DNA of 64,000 nucleotides from Homalodisca vitripennis (lineage: Eukaryota > Arthropoda > Insecta > Hemiptera > Cicadellidae): contig NC_060215.1 of the NCBI RefSeq assembly GCF_021130785.1, positions 121,972,501-122,036,500 of the forward strand, in the 5' to 3' direction. A model generated the notes under the pieces. The model worked only from the letters and a program-made list of their open reading frames with translations, had not been told where the DNA came from and did not search any database. Within the stretch, counting starts at the first letter, position 1, and every line of letters begins with the position of its first letter. Shown one piece after another: positions 1-12,633 of this stretch. The position numbers and the translations under genes are program-made.

Positions 1-282
1 CTTAGTAACAAACCAAAAGCTAAAATATTCGGTGTTATGACGTTATACGTAAATTGACGAGTAAAATGATGTATAGTTGCTTACTCTATGTCTGATTTTT
101 GTGCCGGTGATCACGATTGGAAACAGCTGCCAGTCTACTTCTTGTTTCCAACGTTACGACTACGTATTGTTGACTTGTAGTGTTTGTAAACAAAGCGTGT
201 GTGGATTATTCCTTCGTAATTGTGTTTTATTCGTTGAAAATTAGTAAAAGAAGACGAGTAATGTCTCCTGCTAGTGAGGAGC

Positions 283-378
283 ATTGCTGGAGGAGGAAAA
301 AGGAGAAGGTCTAGGACTGCTTGTGTGAAGTGCAAGAGAGGCCTGCATGGGGGGTGTTTGTCAAGTCATTCGTGTTGA
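283..378 (+). pseudogene. piggyBac-type transposase C-terminal Cys-rich fragment
   Basis: The frame opening at 283 and ending in TGA at 376-378 encodes a basic stretch followed by RTACVKCKRGLHGGCL and a final Ser-His-Ser-Cys. The Cys-x2-Cys ... His-Gly-Gly-Cys spacing matches the C-terminal cysteine-rich (RING/PHD-like) domain of piggyBac-derived transposases, which helps bind the element ends. No catalytic DDD region is visible upstream inside the window, so only the tail remains, or the rest lies to the left. A possible AATAAA signal lies near 645. The match rests on a short motif and is moderate in strength. Confidence 0.42.
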
Positions 379-2629
379 ACAAAGTGTATCAAGACTGCGT
401 GTAAATATTTTTTTGTAAATATAAGCCTAATTAGAAACTATATAGTACTCTTCTATTTATGTTTGTGTTGTGTTGTAACAAGAAAACTATGTAATGTGTT
501 AGCTGCAAAATATCCTCAACAGAGTGATCAACTTGTGAACTTCGACCAGAACCTGTGAAAATTTTGTATATGTGAACTTATACAAATGTTGCTGTAACAT
601 CTATACCGTTCAATGTAGGACATTCAATTTTTGGTTGCATGTTTATAAATAAAAGGTCTTTTTATAAAAAAATAGATTAAGGAGTTAAGTTGAAGTATAA
701 TATTAGTTTTACCATGTCAAACTTAAAAAAAAATTTTTATAAAAAAATTATTTTTTTTCTAAGAGAATTAAAAACATAAGAAACATATTTTATACCAAAA
801 TATATTATTTTAAACATTAATCCATTTCAAGTAAAGTAAAACAATACAAGAATCAACAGTCTACTACAATAAATAAAAAAGTTACAGAATTTAATGTGCA
901 GCCATGTAAAATACGACATTTTTGCATGGAGTTTCTTGCATAACCTAGTAAATAAGAACCGGTTTTTCCACCATATACCTTAAAAAAATCACGGAGTGAA
1001 AAGGGTTAAGCGGAACTAGAGTTGAACCAGATTTTGCAAACAGGAGGAAGAGGTGTCTTTGGAGTCGTGTCTAAATTTGGAAATGTTTTGTCATATCAGG
1101 CAGGAATAGAATTTATGGCTCGCCCAAGGTCTTTGACCCTCTACCGACAAAGGGCTACCGCTTCTATTGTCGTTCGAGGTGGGCGCAGCCCCTTATTACT
1201 GTTCTTGGGGGTTCGAGAGTGAAATAACATTATACATTTTTATTTCCAATATCCGATCTGCCTTGTTCTCCCTTCCCATTTGTCAAACCGTTTCAACAGA
1301 TTTCAGCACGCATTTTGGAGAAAAAAAACCTTTTAAATATTCTTAGTTCCTTTATGTTTTAATAAAACTATCACAAAGGAGGTAAAAATTCCCATTGGTT
1401 TCTGTTCTGGAACAGGTAAAACGTCTAGTTTTCGCTATAAAAAGCGAACTTAAGAGTGGTTATATTAACTATTGATTGTTTAAAGTTATTATTGGCGATG
1501 GATGATTTGAAGGATGAATATGATTATCGGTATTTTAGTTTTTTTTACTGACATGTTACATGCTATAAAACATATTACACTTATTTATTAATATAATGTA
1601 ACATAATATTTTTACTGCATTGACTTGATTAGAAAATTTGTTCAATTGTGGCAACAAAGATTGAATTGATTATTCTTGTAGTTATCTTTTTCAACCTGTA
1701 AGGTTCCTAAATCTGGCACTCATGCTAGATACGTTGGTATAAGTCTCTTGTTCTCTGTATCTTCCGGACAAACAGACAAAATACACATTAGTGCTCCTTT
1801 ATAGATTTAGCGATAGGCTAAAGTTTCTTTCAGTGACTTTAGTCATGTAAAAATATTCATCAAAATATTTAGTTTTGTTAAATTCAAAACTTTACATACT
1901 TCATCAAGTATTGAATAGTATAATACAGAATGCGTATCGTTGTAAAGTGCATTTATTTTATATTATCGATTTGCAATCTCATTGATCAAAATATATAAAA
2001 CATGTTTAAGGACTTTTAAAGCCCTTTAAACAAAGATATCTTACGTCATAATTCATAATATTTTTTTGTATGTTTAGATACCAGACATACTGAAATTGAA
2101 CTAACTGAATTTGAAGGAATGTTGATATTGCAAAACTGGTCATTTTAAAATCCAGACAATCAAGCGATCTAAATAGCGATCAAACCTATCATCCTTTTAT
2201 TTTATTTTTTTGTTGAAAATTAAAAATATTCTAAATAACAGATGATTTTTCTTGGTTTAAAAATCCTGAAACATAAACATGTTCACTGATATTTCTGTTA
2301 CGTATTAAATATAACCCTCTATAAAATTATACAATACAGACCTCTATATATTCTGTATCGGGAAAAAAAGCAAACAGGAATATGACGTCGGAAAAACAAT
2401 GAATAAAAAAGCCACTTGCAATTTTTCTTAATATCTAATTTTTTATTGACATAAAACTGAATATCATGTACAAAGTATTAGAAGCTCGTGCTAATTTTAC
2501 TGCCTTCTATAATTTTGTAGGTTTTAGTTTGTAAATAGTACAAACAAATTTGTTAATAAAGTGAAGTTAACAAAAATCTAAATTTTAGTTTATAAATAGG
2601 CATTTTAAGGTGTGAAACTTACTCTGTTT

Positions 2630-2632
<3 letters not shown>
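379..2632. other. AT-rich stretch, nothing recognised
   Basis: Very AT-rich sequence with poly-A/T runs around 720-760. The only reading frame of note (1022-1222) uses a TTG start and resembles nothing known. No RNA gene, exon with convincing splice sites or transposon domain was found. Confidence 0.6.

Positions 2633-2702
<70 letters not shown>
2633..2702. repeat. (TG)n microsatellite
   Basis: About 35 uninterrupted TG dinucleotides. It sits just upstream of the mariner relic. Confidence 0.97.
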
Positions 2703-2704
<2 letters not shown>

Positions 2705-2754
2705 AAGTTGAATAAATTGTTCAGCCAGCCAATTAATCGTCAATCGAAGTTTCC

Positions 2755-3400
2755 ATGACGAAGAGCGGAGTGACAGGTATTATTTTGACTTACGAAATCG
2801 TGAAAATGCAAAGACAACCACAAAGAGCAAAGAATGTCCGTTGGACGAGAATTTTTTGGCCGTTACCAATAAGATGGAGAGGATTTGTTTTCTTGCATTT
2901 GTTGCCGGGGACGACGCGTGGTATTCTAAATAAATCCAGAAACTAAACAGCAATCGATGTAGTGACGACACTCATCTTCACCAAAATCGAAAACAGTTTA
3001 ACCGGACTCCTTACACAATTCGAAAATTGATGTCTACCGTTTTTGTGACGCAAGGAGTGTCCATTTCGTGTATTTTATGGATCGTGGGAAAACAATTACA
3101 GTTGATGTATGTTGCGAAACGCTCAATAAACTGAGACGTGCGATCCAGAACAAAACGACGCAGGAAATCCTCGTTGACGATAACGCCGTCCTCACACTGC
3201 TGTCAAAACCAAGGTGAAAAATCAAGATTTCCTTTTGGAACTCTTTTTGGACTTAAAACGTGGCTCGGTGGACAACGTTTCGAAACCGAATGGGAACTGA
3301 AGTACGGAGTTTTGCGTTCTTATTGCGTGTACCGTTCACTAGCAGCTTTCCCACGACGAGGTTTAGGGTTAAAAAGTGAAACCACCCTACTGAGGGCCCA
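2755..3400 (+). pseudogene. Mariner-like transposase relic
   Basis: Several frames together read as the catalytic part of a mariner (IS630/Tc1/mariner) transposase. In order these are GDDAW near 2909-2923 (family GDETW, first Asp), PETKQQSM near 2937-2962, MDRGKTITVDVCCETLNKLR near 3076-3135, IQNK, then VDDNA near 3174-3188 (family HDNA, second Asp), and finally LKTWLGGQRFETEWELK near 3250-3302, a typical mariner C-terminal block. Frames change between blocks and stops interrupt them, so this is a dead copy. The N-terminal helix-turn-helix region and terminal inverted repeats were not located. Enzymes of this family cut and paste DNA at TA dinucleotides in the nucleus. Confidence 0.85.
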
Positions 3401-5879
3401 GCCTATTTGAAAGAATATGATATATACACTGCCTTTTCTTGTAATGATTGCAAAGTTGCCAAAGCAAGTAAGAGACTTTCTTTTTCAGAAAAATAAATTT
3501 GCGTTAATTTCCTGACGCTTGAATTACAGACAACATATAGTGTTATAAACTGAGTATATCACAGGGATTTCTAGCACCAGAGTATTAACTTGACCATCTC
3601 AAAATGAATAACAGCCTCCATTCACAATAAATAAATCTTATATAAATTAAACAGTATTCAATCTGGAGAGAGCCTAATGGCCAAGATGTATTATTTATAA
3701 CGTTTAATTTAACTTTATAAATTTATTAAATACGTAATGTTTAAACATGCTGGATAATATAGTCTCAACCACGTGACTTAGTCGGTGGGTTGTCCACACA
3801 TACCCTTGGTCCAGCCGGGCAGGCTGGTTTGCTGGTCAGGAACCTGATGTAGGCTTTTCACCATACTAAACAAAAATAGAGCAATTATAATTTGAGATTG
3901 GCACGGTAACGTACCCGATATTGTCTACACTAGCATTTCTTTTGCGTGAAACTAGTCCTAGATATGTTTTATATACTGCAAGTTATTTAACTACTGCTAA
4001 CCACTGCAATTCCGCTAATTTTAGAGCTATAACGATTATGTTAGCACAGTTTTCTTTATTTCTCTTTATTAGTGAAAGCAATGTATCCAAAATGTATGTT
4101 AGAATATGACGTGTGATTTAGCTGTGTGCTATCATGAAAAGACCGCTAGCCGACGCGTTAACTTCCTTTTCAATCCTTACGTAGATTGTGCCCAAAGAGT
4201 ATAAAGTATAATTAAAATTTTGTTTACATAACGCGTAATCAAATATGCTTATCAAGCTTCATGGAAAAAATAATAGCCAAGTAGCCAAGTAACCAGTCTG
4301 CAAGATTTGAGTATGTTTTTCATGAATCACACGTACTTAGCATATACTTGACAAGATTGTTTTGGATGCAAATAACGTGTATACCAAGTTTCACAGAAAT
4401 CAGTTTGGACTAAGTAACCAGTCTGCAGAGCTCTGTTCCAGTCTGTAAAATAGACAGTTCCACTTATCTAGGGTACCAAAGCAACTAGGGTTGCATTCAA
4501 ATATTAACTTATTTTCGTCACATGGACAAATATCTCTAATAATAAATGTTACTAATTATAACTCTGAAATATCACACAGTAGGATTCCACTGTTTTTATT
4601 TTTAATTTCGTTCCTATACACTGCCAAATATTTTCCATGATTTTGGGGCCTAAATACCAAGTCCTGGTTGATTTTATGTAATAAACGAAGAGGAAAGAAG
4701 TTAGTGACGATTTCTTTCTGTAGAAAGTTCACAGTGAGAGTTTTTTTTACTCTGGACAATTTTTATTAACAATGTTACTTCTGCATAACAGATTTCTGTT
4801 TTAAATCTTAACAAATTCTTTAAAAATAACAAAAGTTCATTTATAATGAAGCCAGTTGTTGTCTTGAAAATTCTAAAGTTTTGTTTGAATCTGTCTTAAT
4901 TTATTACGTTTTTGATTTAACTACTCACTGTATCCTTGGTTTCACTCCGACATTAACTTGACATCCCCGACTTCCATGAAACTTGATAAGCATATTTGTT
5001 TACGCGTTATTTAAATAAAACTAATTTCTACAAAATTCACTGCTTTTAATGAAAAAGCAGTTAATGATAACGATAATGAACTAAGCCTATAGGTGACTAA
5101 CTAGGTACTATCTCCTTAAAACTATCCTAAAAATGATTCGCTTTGAATGGTACTAATTTCCTTCTCACACTTTAATTTCCATGACAGATTTTCTGTAGCA
5201 CATTAAACATTGTCCCTTAAACACAATTTTCCTACACTTGTGCCCTATTGATTTAGCTTAGGATTATGAGGATTATGAGAAATAAAATGTCACCTCTTAA
5301 TAAATAGTCACCTCTTAACACGGTATTTTATAACGGTCTTAATATCGACTTAAATGTATACAGTCGTGACATAGCGCCAGGACACCTAACCGGGAATGAT
5401 AATAGTTCAAATATAACAAATTTATGGGGCAAATGATTTAATTGCATTTTGCAACATCGTGCAGAATGTCTGTAAATTTAAAATAAAATATTGTGTTACT
5501 TACAAAATAAAGTAACATGGCCTGGTCGATAGAGTGAACATGTGATGGATTATGCAATAATAATATGTGGGATAATTTAAAATGGCCTTCAGTTTTATCT
5601 ATCCAACGATTTGTCTGTCCTTTTAAATTTTTTGGGGCCAAATGTTTTACATTAAAGTTATACGCTCGTAATTACAGTACTATCTAGTAGATACTATTCT
5701 CTCTTACGCATTTCTCACTGATTCGTCTATTTTGGAATAATATTGTTTGCGAACAATTACGCGTATACTAATGAGTGATTCCTAAGAGTTAATACTATAG
5801 AAATATTTTTACATATTAATCTCACGAATTATCGCAAGGAGTATGTTCCAACACGAAGCTAACTACATACTGACTTGTT
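3401..5879. other. AT-rich stretch, nothing firm
   Basis: No convincing coding sequence. A short GC-richer patch at 3780-3860 contains AGCCGGGCAGGCTGG and faintly resembles the minus strand of the 5S-type SINE at 34006-34270, but the match is too short to call. Confidence 0.5.
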
Positions 5880-6470
5880 TTTCGCTGGACCGGATCTAGA
5901 TGGAGGCCCCACCGCCAGATTGCGCCTCAACAGGAAAGACACAAGGGGCCGTGTTGCCAAGGGAAGGTTGCAAACTTTTCGACCGAAGTAGATTTCCGAG
6001 AGCTAAATACATATATAGTTTGTTTATCGAGACAGCAATGTAAAGTCTACAATAGCACTGGAAATATCTTAGACCGGAAGTACATCCTCTGGCTCCTTGG
6101 GAATATACTGGCCCTTTCTGTTGTTAGTCGGTCTTCAGTGTTCGTGGAAGGTGGATTGACCGATCATCATCGCAATGATTTCCGAATTTGCTAACTTGAA
6201 GTTCAGACGAGTGTGTACCACACAGAAGATGGATAATCCATAACAAGTGCTACCTTCGGTGTGCAGTGACAACGTTGTGCCTGCCTAGAGCGAATATGCC
6301 TCGTCACCTCGAAGTCAGCCAGACAGTCTTCCTTTCAGCCCTCTCAGCCTAATTAGCACCATGTCAACAACCTGAGGACCGCCATTCTGAGGAGATGTGA
6401 GACGTCGTCAACACCTTTCATGCAGGTTCTAAGAGAGGAGATTGAAGTAATAAATGTATATGTCTACATT
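5880..6470 (+). other. GC-richer exon- or UTR-like block ending near AATAAA
   Basis: Base composition rises clearly over about 570 bp and then falls at an AATAAATG near 6450. No frame stays open and no family was recognised. It could be a 3' UTR or noncoding exon of a host transcript, or the 5' region of an unrecognised repeat. Confidence 0.22.
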
Positions 6471-7004
6471 GTTAAATACAGTTATATAGTATAGCTTACT
6501 TTTTAACTTTAATATACTAATTGTATGGTAGTGATATATAGTAAACTTGCTGGTTGTTGGTTTGACTCGACATACGTAAGTATTCATATGCTGAGCATTA
6601 GTGGATGGGCTGGAGAATTTTCAGTTCTATCTGTCTGTATGTCAAATCAAATAGAAATTTGTGCTTTATTTTACAATAGTGGCGTAATTACATCGATGGG
6701 TGCCACACAGGGTACCCGGCTGAAATTAACATTGCAGTTTTGGTGGACAGACCGTGAAACTGGACTGGCAACCCCACAAATTTTTAGTCACTTTTACGTA
6801 CAAAAATATGTACAGAGTACAAACATACACATTTCCGCCAAAATATTAATTACATTGTAAAATCTTAGCAAATAATTAGAAATAAACTTTAACAACTTAA
6901 TATTTGTCGTCTCAAAACAAAAACATGCTTAGGCAATGCAAAACTTAATATGCTTAAAAAACCAATCAAAACATATAAACTAAGAACTTAAAATTAAAAA
7001 GAAA
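6471..7004. other. Unassigned spacer with a 111-codon frame
   Basis: A frame at 6525-6860 (+) starts with TTG and has no recognised motif. It is probably chance. AT-rich sequence follows up to the start of the family A LINE. Confidence 0.4.
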
Positions 7005-7009
7005 GAATT

Positions 7010-7330
7010 AATATCAATCATATCAATCAGGCTGCCGCCGGTCGCCTCGACGCCTGTTGTCACGGCCGCATTCTCTATTCCTTCCTTGACACCAACTGTC
7101 TCTTCGCCTATCTCCTCATCACCTGCCTCCTTGTCACCCACCTCACCGTCCGTCGCTGCGCTGTCCATGGTTCGCACCCGGATCTCGCAGCCCTCCTCCC
7201 CAGTGCACGTTCTACACACTGAACAAAAATCAGTAGAAGTAGATCTAGTAGCAGAAAACGCCGCTCTCAAAGACAAGATATGTGAGCTAAAGGAACAAAT
7301 TACAGAACGTCATCGACCACAACGATAGAG
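7010..7330 (+). pseudogene. LINE family A ORF1, N-terminal part: Ser/Pro-rich and coiled coil
   Basis: One open frame (stop TAG at 7326) encodes a Ser/Pro/Thr-rich low-complexity segment, then a short heptad-like helix containing VAENAALKDKICELKEQI (about 7247-7305), with Leu and Ile at coiled-coil spacing. LINE ORF1 proteins of this kind self-associate through such coils and bind element RNA. The frame then breaks, but ORF1-like sequence resumes: VEWTVQRGKRSPLPLETTNS at 7590-7650 looks like the Thr-Asn-rich linker that precedes the esterase domain in related elements. No start codon is certain. Confidence 0.6.
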
Positions 7331-7779
7331 AATGACAAGCGCCTGCTACAATATACCGACCAGATATTTGTCGCCAACTCACCGCGGCCTTTCGTGACTA
7401 CCCGGGTGTCCAGAGCTGAATGCGGAATTCAGTGTGAAATTACCGGTAGCCTGTACGGACGAACTGTGTGTCGAAGCTAGAGAGCTAGTGAGCAGTCTGA
7501 GGACCACAGTGGAGGTGCTCGAGGCCGAAACCTGAAGTGCCTAAAAGGATCTATGGCTAGTCGCGAGTGTGGTGTGGGAGGTGGGGATGTCGAATGGACG
7601 GTTCAACGCGGAAAAAGGAGCCCACTACCACTTGAGACAACAAACAGCTTTACTGTGCTAAACAGCGCAATGGAGAATGTAAAGCAAGAGATTCGCAAGC
7701 CTATGGGAAGGAGAAGGAGGTCTAGAGCAAAACGGAGGACCAAAACAAGTTAGACAGGCGGTCCCCAATCAAATAAGAT

Positions 7780-8290
7780 CTCTCCCTTTTCGTAGCATCC
7801 ACATCGCCGGGGATAGCCACAGCCGTGATGTTGTCGACCTCGTCCGCTGTATGGTGACTGCTGACACGAAAGTGAAGGGTGTCTGCAGGACCCGGGGCTG
7901 GGCTGCTGAGTGTCACTTCTGACAGTCCTCTTCCGCCCAGACAGCTGCTATGTGATTATTGCAGGCACGAACGATGTCGCCATCGGTCAGCAGCAGCGCA
8001 ACATCTACACACATCTGGAGCGCTTGCATCACTTCCAAATTGAGGGACAGCTAAGGTAGTGGTATCCACTCTGCCTCACCGACACGACTTACCCGCCCAA
8101 CATCCGATCAACAGGGAGACATCCTTAATTAAACGCCTACATAGAGGAGCTCTGCGTGAGGCAGAGTGGAGTGGAGGTGGTGGATTTCAACCGTATCGGA
8201 AGGGGTGCATTCACGAACCATGGGATGCATCTAAAGCCTCAGTGTAAGCGCCTGCTGGCCGAGCTGATGATGGAGTGTATGGGAAGGTTC
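7780..8290 (+). pseudogene. LINE family A ORF1, SGNH/GDSL-type esterase domain (frameshifted)
   Basis: All hallmark blocks of an SGNH hydrolase are visible in order. Block I is HIAGDSHSRDVVDLV at 7800-7845 with the nucleophile Ser in GDS. Block III is IIAGTNDVAIG near 7955-7987. Block V is TNHGMHLKPQCKRLLAELM near 8211-8270 with the catalytic His. Blocks III and V share a frame and block I lies in another, so at least one indel separates them, and further stops occur between. Esterase domains are known in ORF1 of CR1-like LINEs, where a role in membrane or lipid interaction has been suggested. The domain is here in its expected place, upstream of the endonuclease. Confidence 0.8.
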
Positions 8291-8559
8291 TGCCGTGCTG
8301 TTACATCGCGTCCGCCTCCTCTCAAGTCCTGTAGACCGTCTCTGCCCCGGACTGACCACCTGTTGAAGAAGTCAGTTGCCTGTAAGCACCGGCTGCAGTG
8401 GAGCCTCCGACGCTGTCCTTTGAGACGTTTGCGGACGTAGTGAAGCTCAACAACAACAAAAGTGGCTACAACCAAAAAAAACTCTTTAATTCTAGTGACA
8501 TCAAATGTGACTTAAAATCAAGGATATCAGCATCGGATGTACAAAAGAATAACCTAAAT

Positions 8560-9270
8560 TTTAAACAAAAACAAAATAACAAAATTCCGTTTTCACAATC
8601 AAAATTTTCTGTTGTGCACCAAAACGCACAAACAGCTTCTAATAAAGTTGATGAGCTATCGCTCATGGCTGGGGAGCTCCATCCGGACGTTTTCATAGTC
8701 ACTGAGCATAGCTTCTCACCTGAAGCGGATATTGTGTTTAAAATTGACAATTTTCAATTGGACAGCAATTATTTCACCGAGGAAAACATTGCAAAGGCGG
8801 AGGTGTGGCAATTTTCGTTAAGAAAAGACTAATATTCCAACCCTTCAAGGTTGATTACAGTTTGTGATCTAGACTTTGAAAGTGGGGAGGTATAAAAGTC
8901 AATCTAAATTCCGTAGGAAAAATTACAATCATTGGCTTATACTGATCCCCAAATGTGGTTGCTCAATAAATTTTTTTGAAAAAATTTGAATCCCTTCTAA
9001 ATTTTCTCTGTTCTAATTCGTTGAAGTTTATCATTTCAGGTGACTTTAACATCGATGTTTTGGACCACACCAATCCCCTGACCCAGCGGCTACGCGATAT
9101 TCTCACCTCTTTCGGCTTAGTTTGGTCCGTGAACACGCCAACACGAGTGAGTGCTACATCGAGTACGGCCATCGACAACGTTTATTACAAACGTATTAGA
9201 CGTTTCGGTTTCCGTTCTGGACGCGTCTGCGTTTACGCGCAGACCGTTTTAATTTTTATTTGAACATCAA
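8560..9270 (+). pseudogene. LINE family A ORF2, APE-type endonuclease domain
   Basis: The first block at 8610-8740 reads VVHQNAQTASNKVDELSLMA and then PDVFIVTEHSFSPE, matching the N-terminal N...SL..K..EL and TEH.LS motifs of LINE apurinic-like endonucleases. A second frame from 8976 contains IISGDFNIDVLD (catalytic GDFN), then NTPTRVSATSSTAIDNVYY, the C-terminal TR....S.IDN block. A frameshift near 8830-8970 separates the halves. In active elements this domain nicks target DNA to start reverse transcription. It precedes the RT domain as expected. Confidence 0.85.
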
Positions 9271-9699
9271 CTTGCCCTTATAAGTCATTCAAAGAGCGAT
9301 CAGACATCAGACAAAAAAACACAACACTTGGATAAATCAAAACATTCTCAATTTAAGAAAAACATTAAAATTTTATCATTCAATTTACATAGAATCGACA
9401 AATGAAGAATTCAAAAATTTCTTTCGAGCATACAAGCTAAATTACCGCAAAGAAATAAAAGCCGCTAAGGCTCGGGATATCGAAAATAGACTAATGGAAT
9501 TCTGAAAATTTTTCAAAAAAGTGCGTGGAATATAATTAAAAATACAACTCAAACACAAGTCCTAAAACATTTCAAACCTAAACCTTAAAATACAAGGTAA
9601 AATAACAAAAAACCCGCTTGAAGTGGCAAGTGAATTTAATAACTTTTTCTCCACGGTTGCTGGGCCGGGAACCCATGTTTTAGTGGGAACAGCACCCGA

Positions 9700-11240
9700 G
9701 AGGACTCATTTATGGGACCGGTCTCGTCCATGGTCCTGTCTCCTGTGAGCGAGGCGGAGTTGGTCCGTGTGGTGCGGGAGCTGAAGCCGAAAAAAGTCGG
9801 GTGACATCAATGGGATGTCTGTGTGGTTACTTAAGCGCTGCTTTAAGCACATTTCAGTACCACTCACAAAATTGATTAACCTGTCGTTCGCCCCAAGGCG
9901 TTTTTCCCGTCCACTTTGAAGACAGCAAAAGTCATTCCAATTTTTAAAAAGGACGATCCTTATGTCGCAAGTAACTATCGTCCAATTTCCATTCTTCCGG
10001 TCCTCAGCAAAATTTTCGAAAAAAGCCTTCCTTCGACGATTAGAAGATTTCTTCAATCGCTTTGAAGTTATTTGTAATGAACAATTTGGATTTAGAAAAA
10101 ACAAATCGACTATTGATGCTGTCACGAGTCTCATTGATTCTGTTGTCGATGGTTTGGAGAGGCGGGAACATGTGCTTTAGCATATTTCTCGACCTCTCAA
10201 AGGCCTTTGACTGTGTGCATCATGAAATACTGTTGCACCAGTTTATGGTCAAGCGGTGTTCGTGGTTTGCCTCACAAATGGCTCTCGTCATACCTAAATG
10301 ATTAGAGAGCAGTGTGTGCAGATCGCGAATACCCTCTCAGGAAAAGTTAAAATGCCCTATGGAGTCCCACAAGGATCGATTCTAGGGCCTGTCCTTTTTC
10401 TCGTCTACGTCAACAGATTGAGTTCATCAATCCATAATGGAAAGATGATTCAGTATGCTGACGATACGACTCTCTGCATTAGATCAAAAACCAAACCAGA
10501 TCTTGAAATCAAAGCCTTTGAAGAACTCAACTCATGCATTGATCATTTTTTCAATATCAATTTGAAAACAAATTGTTCTAAAACAAGCGTGATTAATTTC
10601 TGTTTTCGGCAACATGAAAACGATAATCCGACCAATTGTGATGGTGGCTGGTGGATGAAACCATAATAGAAGAAGAAGAATCCACCAAGTTTCTTGGGAT
10701 GCACCTTGATCGAGGGCTGACATGGGACGTTCACATTGAGAGTGTCTGTTCAAAGGTTGCTTCTGGGCATTTATGTCTTACGCAATTTGGCAAAATTCTG
10801 TTCATTGGATATTCTGAAGACAGCTTACTTTGGCCTAATACATCCACATTTAGCTTATGGTCTAAGATTGTGGGGTGGCTGTTCTAGATACAAATTTAAT
10901 AGAGTGTTTAGAATGCAAAAGAAAGCTGTCAGAATCATTTACAAATTAAATCAGAGAGAGTCGTATAAATTAGCCTTCGGGGAGCTTGGATTACTCACTT
11001 TGCCTAGCCTCTACATTCTCGACGTCGTGCTATACTGCCGATTCAAGTGCGTCTCACTTCGGGGTAGCGACGTACACCAATACGGAACTAGAGGCCGGGA
11101 CAACTTTCGTATGGCACAGCACAGAACTACTGTTTTTGAACGCTTGCCATCTCAGGTTGGTGTGAGGCTAATCAATTAGGCTCCCTGAAGAGATCAAACG
11201 CGTCAATAACCACAAACAATTTAAATCTCGATTAAAAACA
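9700..11240 (+). pseudogene. LINE family A ORF2, reverse transcriptase and C-terminal region
   Basis: RT blocks run through several frames: LTKLINLSFA near 9860, NEQFGFRKNKSTIDAVTSLI at 10077-10136, LDLSKAFDCVHHEI at 10189-10230 (catalytic Asp of motif A), MPYGVPQGSILGPVLFLVYV at 10350-10412, QYADDTTLCI at 10450-10480 (catalytic YADD intact), and FLGMHLDRGLTW at 10690-10725. The C-terminal thumb and connector holds THLAYGLRLWGGCS-like and MQKKAVRIIYKLNQRESYK at 10912-10970. Frame changes near 9950, 10180, 10290, 10650 and 10735 and a deletion-type slip near 11175 make it a pseudogene. Confidence 0.9.
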
Positions 11241-11550
11241 CTTCTTAGTGTCCAAAGCATTTTACTCAGTTGACGAGTTTGCGATGGGTCGCTGGGATAG
11301 TCTTCACTAACATTAAAAAAAAAAAATTACAACTCCCCTTCTGATATCCAAGAAAATTTGGCCACTATCGAGAAAACGGCGGCAGGTGGCACATACCCAA
11401 AAAGTAATTTTTATTTAAATTTACTCGAATATTTTTTTTACTCAGAATTAAAATTAATTGTGTTAGTTATTAGATTAGGACTTTTATTTCTATATGACGC
11501 TTGCAATACAATTATTGTTAATTGTTTCCTGCAATAAAGAGTATTATTAT
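11241..11550 (+). repeat. LINE family A 3' UTR and tail
   Basis: Noncoding segment after ORF2. It has a GATGGGTCGCTGGGAT block shared with the copy at 49985-50000, an internal A-run at 11313-11325, AATAAA at 11533-11538 and an ATT-repeat end, all typical of LINE 3' ends. Confidence 0.65.
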
Positions 11551-12633
11551 TATACCCCTCAATGAACAATTACTTGTTGTACGTTTGATTCGAATTACCG
11601 CTAAAGTAGAAGACTTCTCAATTAAACGAATCAATGTGCATGGTCTGGGCCTCTCTACATCAACTAAACAAATTAAAATCTGTTCAAAAGTACACATACA
11701 AAGCGTTCCTTTTAATTGGTACACTACCAAACGTTTTTAAATATATATCATGATTCCCAAACCCGATTAAGAATAGTAATTAAAAGTTTAATTCGTAATG
11801 TTAAAGATCCGGTTTCGCAAGGACCAAAATTATGTAGGAGATCCGGCTCGGCGGACCGCAATTATGTTCGAAGGACCAATAAAATGTCTAATATTAAACT
11901 CATACTTCGATAGCTGAGCAGATGGAGCCCATACGTTGATTTTCTAAGAATAACTGTTAGTCGAATGGGAAAAATAAAAATACGGAATAAGATCAAAGAA
12001 CATAGTATTAGAAAAAAGGCACACAATTAAATCAAGAATACAGGTGTTAAAATGACTTTCGTTTTCTATTAAAAAATGTCCAAAAATAATGTCCGAATTA
12101 GTTGAGGATTTTAAATCGTGGTTGAGAAGAAAATTGTCTCTAATTACGAAGGACCACAAGAATGATGAAGCACTGTTACCTTGCACCGTCCATTGTCTGA
12201 TACCTCGAAACAAATGAAGTTGGGTTGATTGCAGTTCGACCTGGGTTGCTTCCAAGGAACGTTGCACTGGTGGAGTTCTTGTTGATGGAGGAAGATTCCA
12301 CATTCACTTGACACTATTTTCGGTTCACTCACGAACGCTGATGTTCCGCAGGGACAAAGTTACTTTTGGCTCGTTAACAAGATAAAATCCGGCTAGGGGT
12401 TGACGACTAATTGCCATAGAACGGCTTAACGGTTTACATAGAACAAGACAAGGGGGCACGGCCCGAACTAAGTAAAAGTTGATGTTGACGTACAACCGAG
12501 CGGTACGGAGTCTTTAGAAGAACTGCAGATGATGCCTCTGAGGGCTTTTCTTGTCCGCGTCCTGGACGCCTGATTGGTCGACAGAAGTCACCTCATACCA
12601 CGTGACAGTCGGACCACTATAAATTTGGAATGC

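Larger units (their letters stand above)
7005..11550 (+). mobile_element. Non-LTR retrotransposon, family A, near full length, inactive
   Basis: The order ORF1 (coiled coil plus SGNH hydrolase), ORF2 endonuclease, RT, 3' UTR and ATT-rich 3' tail (AGTATTATTATTAT near 11538) is that of a jockey/CR1-like LINE, which copies itself through RNA by target-primed reverse transcription. Frameshifts and stops break both ORFs. Two 5'-truncated relatives lie in the window, at 48530-50045 (+) and 37785-38445 (-). They share the Tyr-Ile-Leu-Asp-Val C-terminal block and the CATTTTACTC(A/C)GTTGA(C/G)GAG 3' UTR segment. Clade placement is inference; a tree of the RT domain would decide it. The 5' boundary near 7005 is approximate. 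Confidence 0.88.

Noticed and set aside
3780..3860. Third 5S-type SINE copy
   Set aside because: A short GC-rich similarity to the SINE body only. No 5S promoter blocks present.
5438..5641. LINE C-terminal fragment on the minus strand (HDVAKC end)
   Set aside because: Only six residues match the family D element. The rest shows no similarity, so chance is likely.
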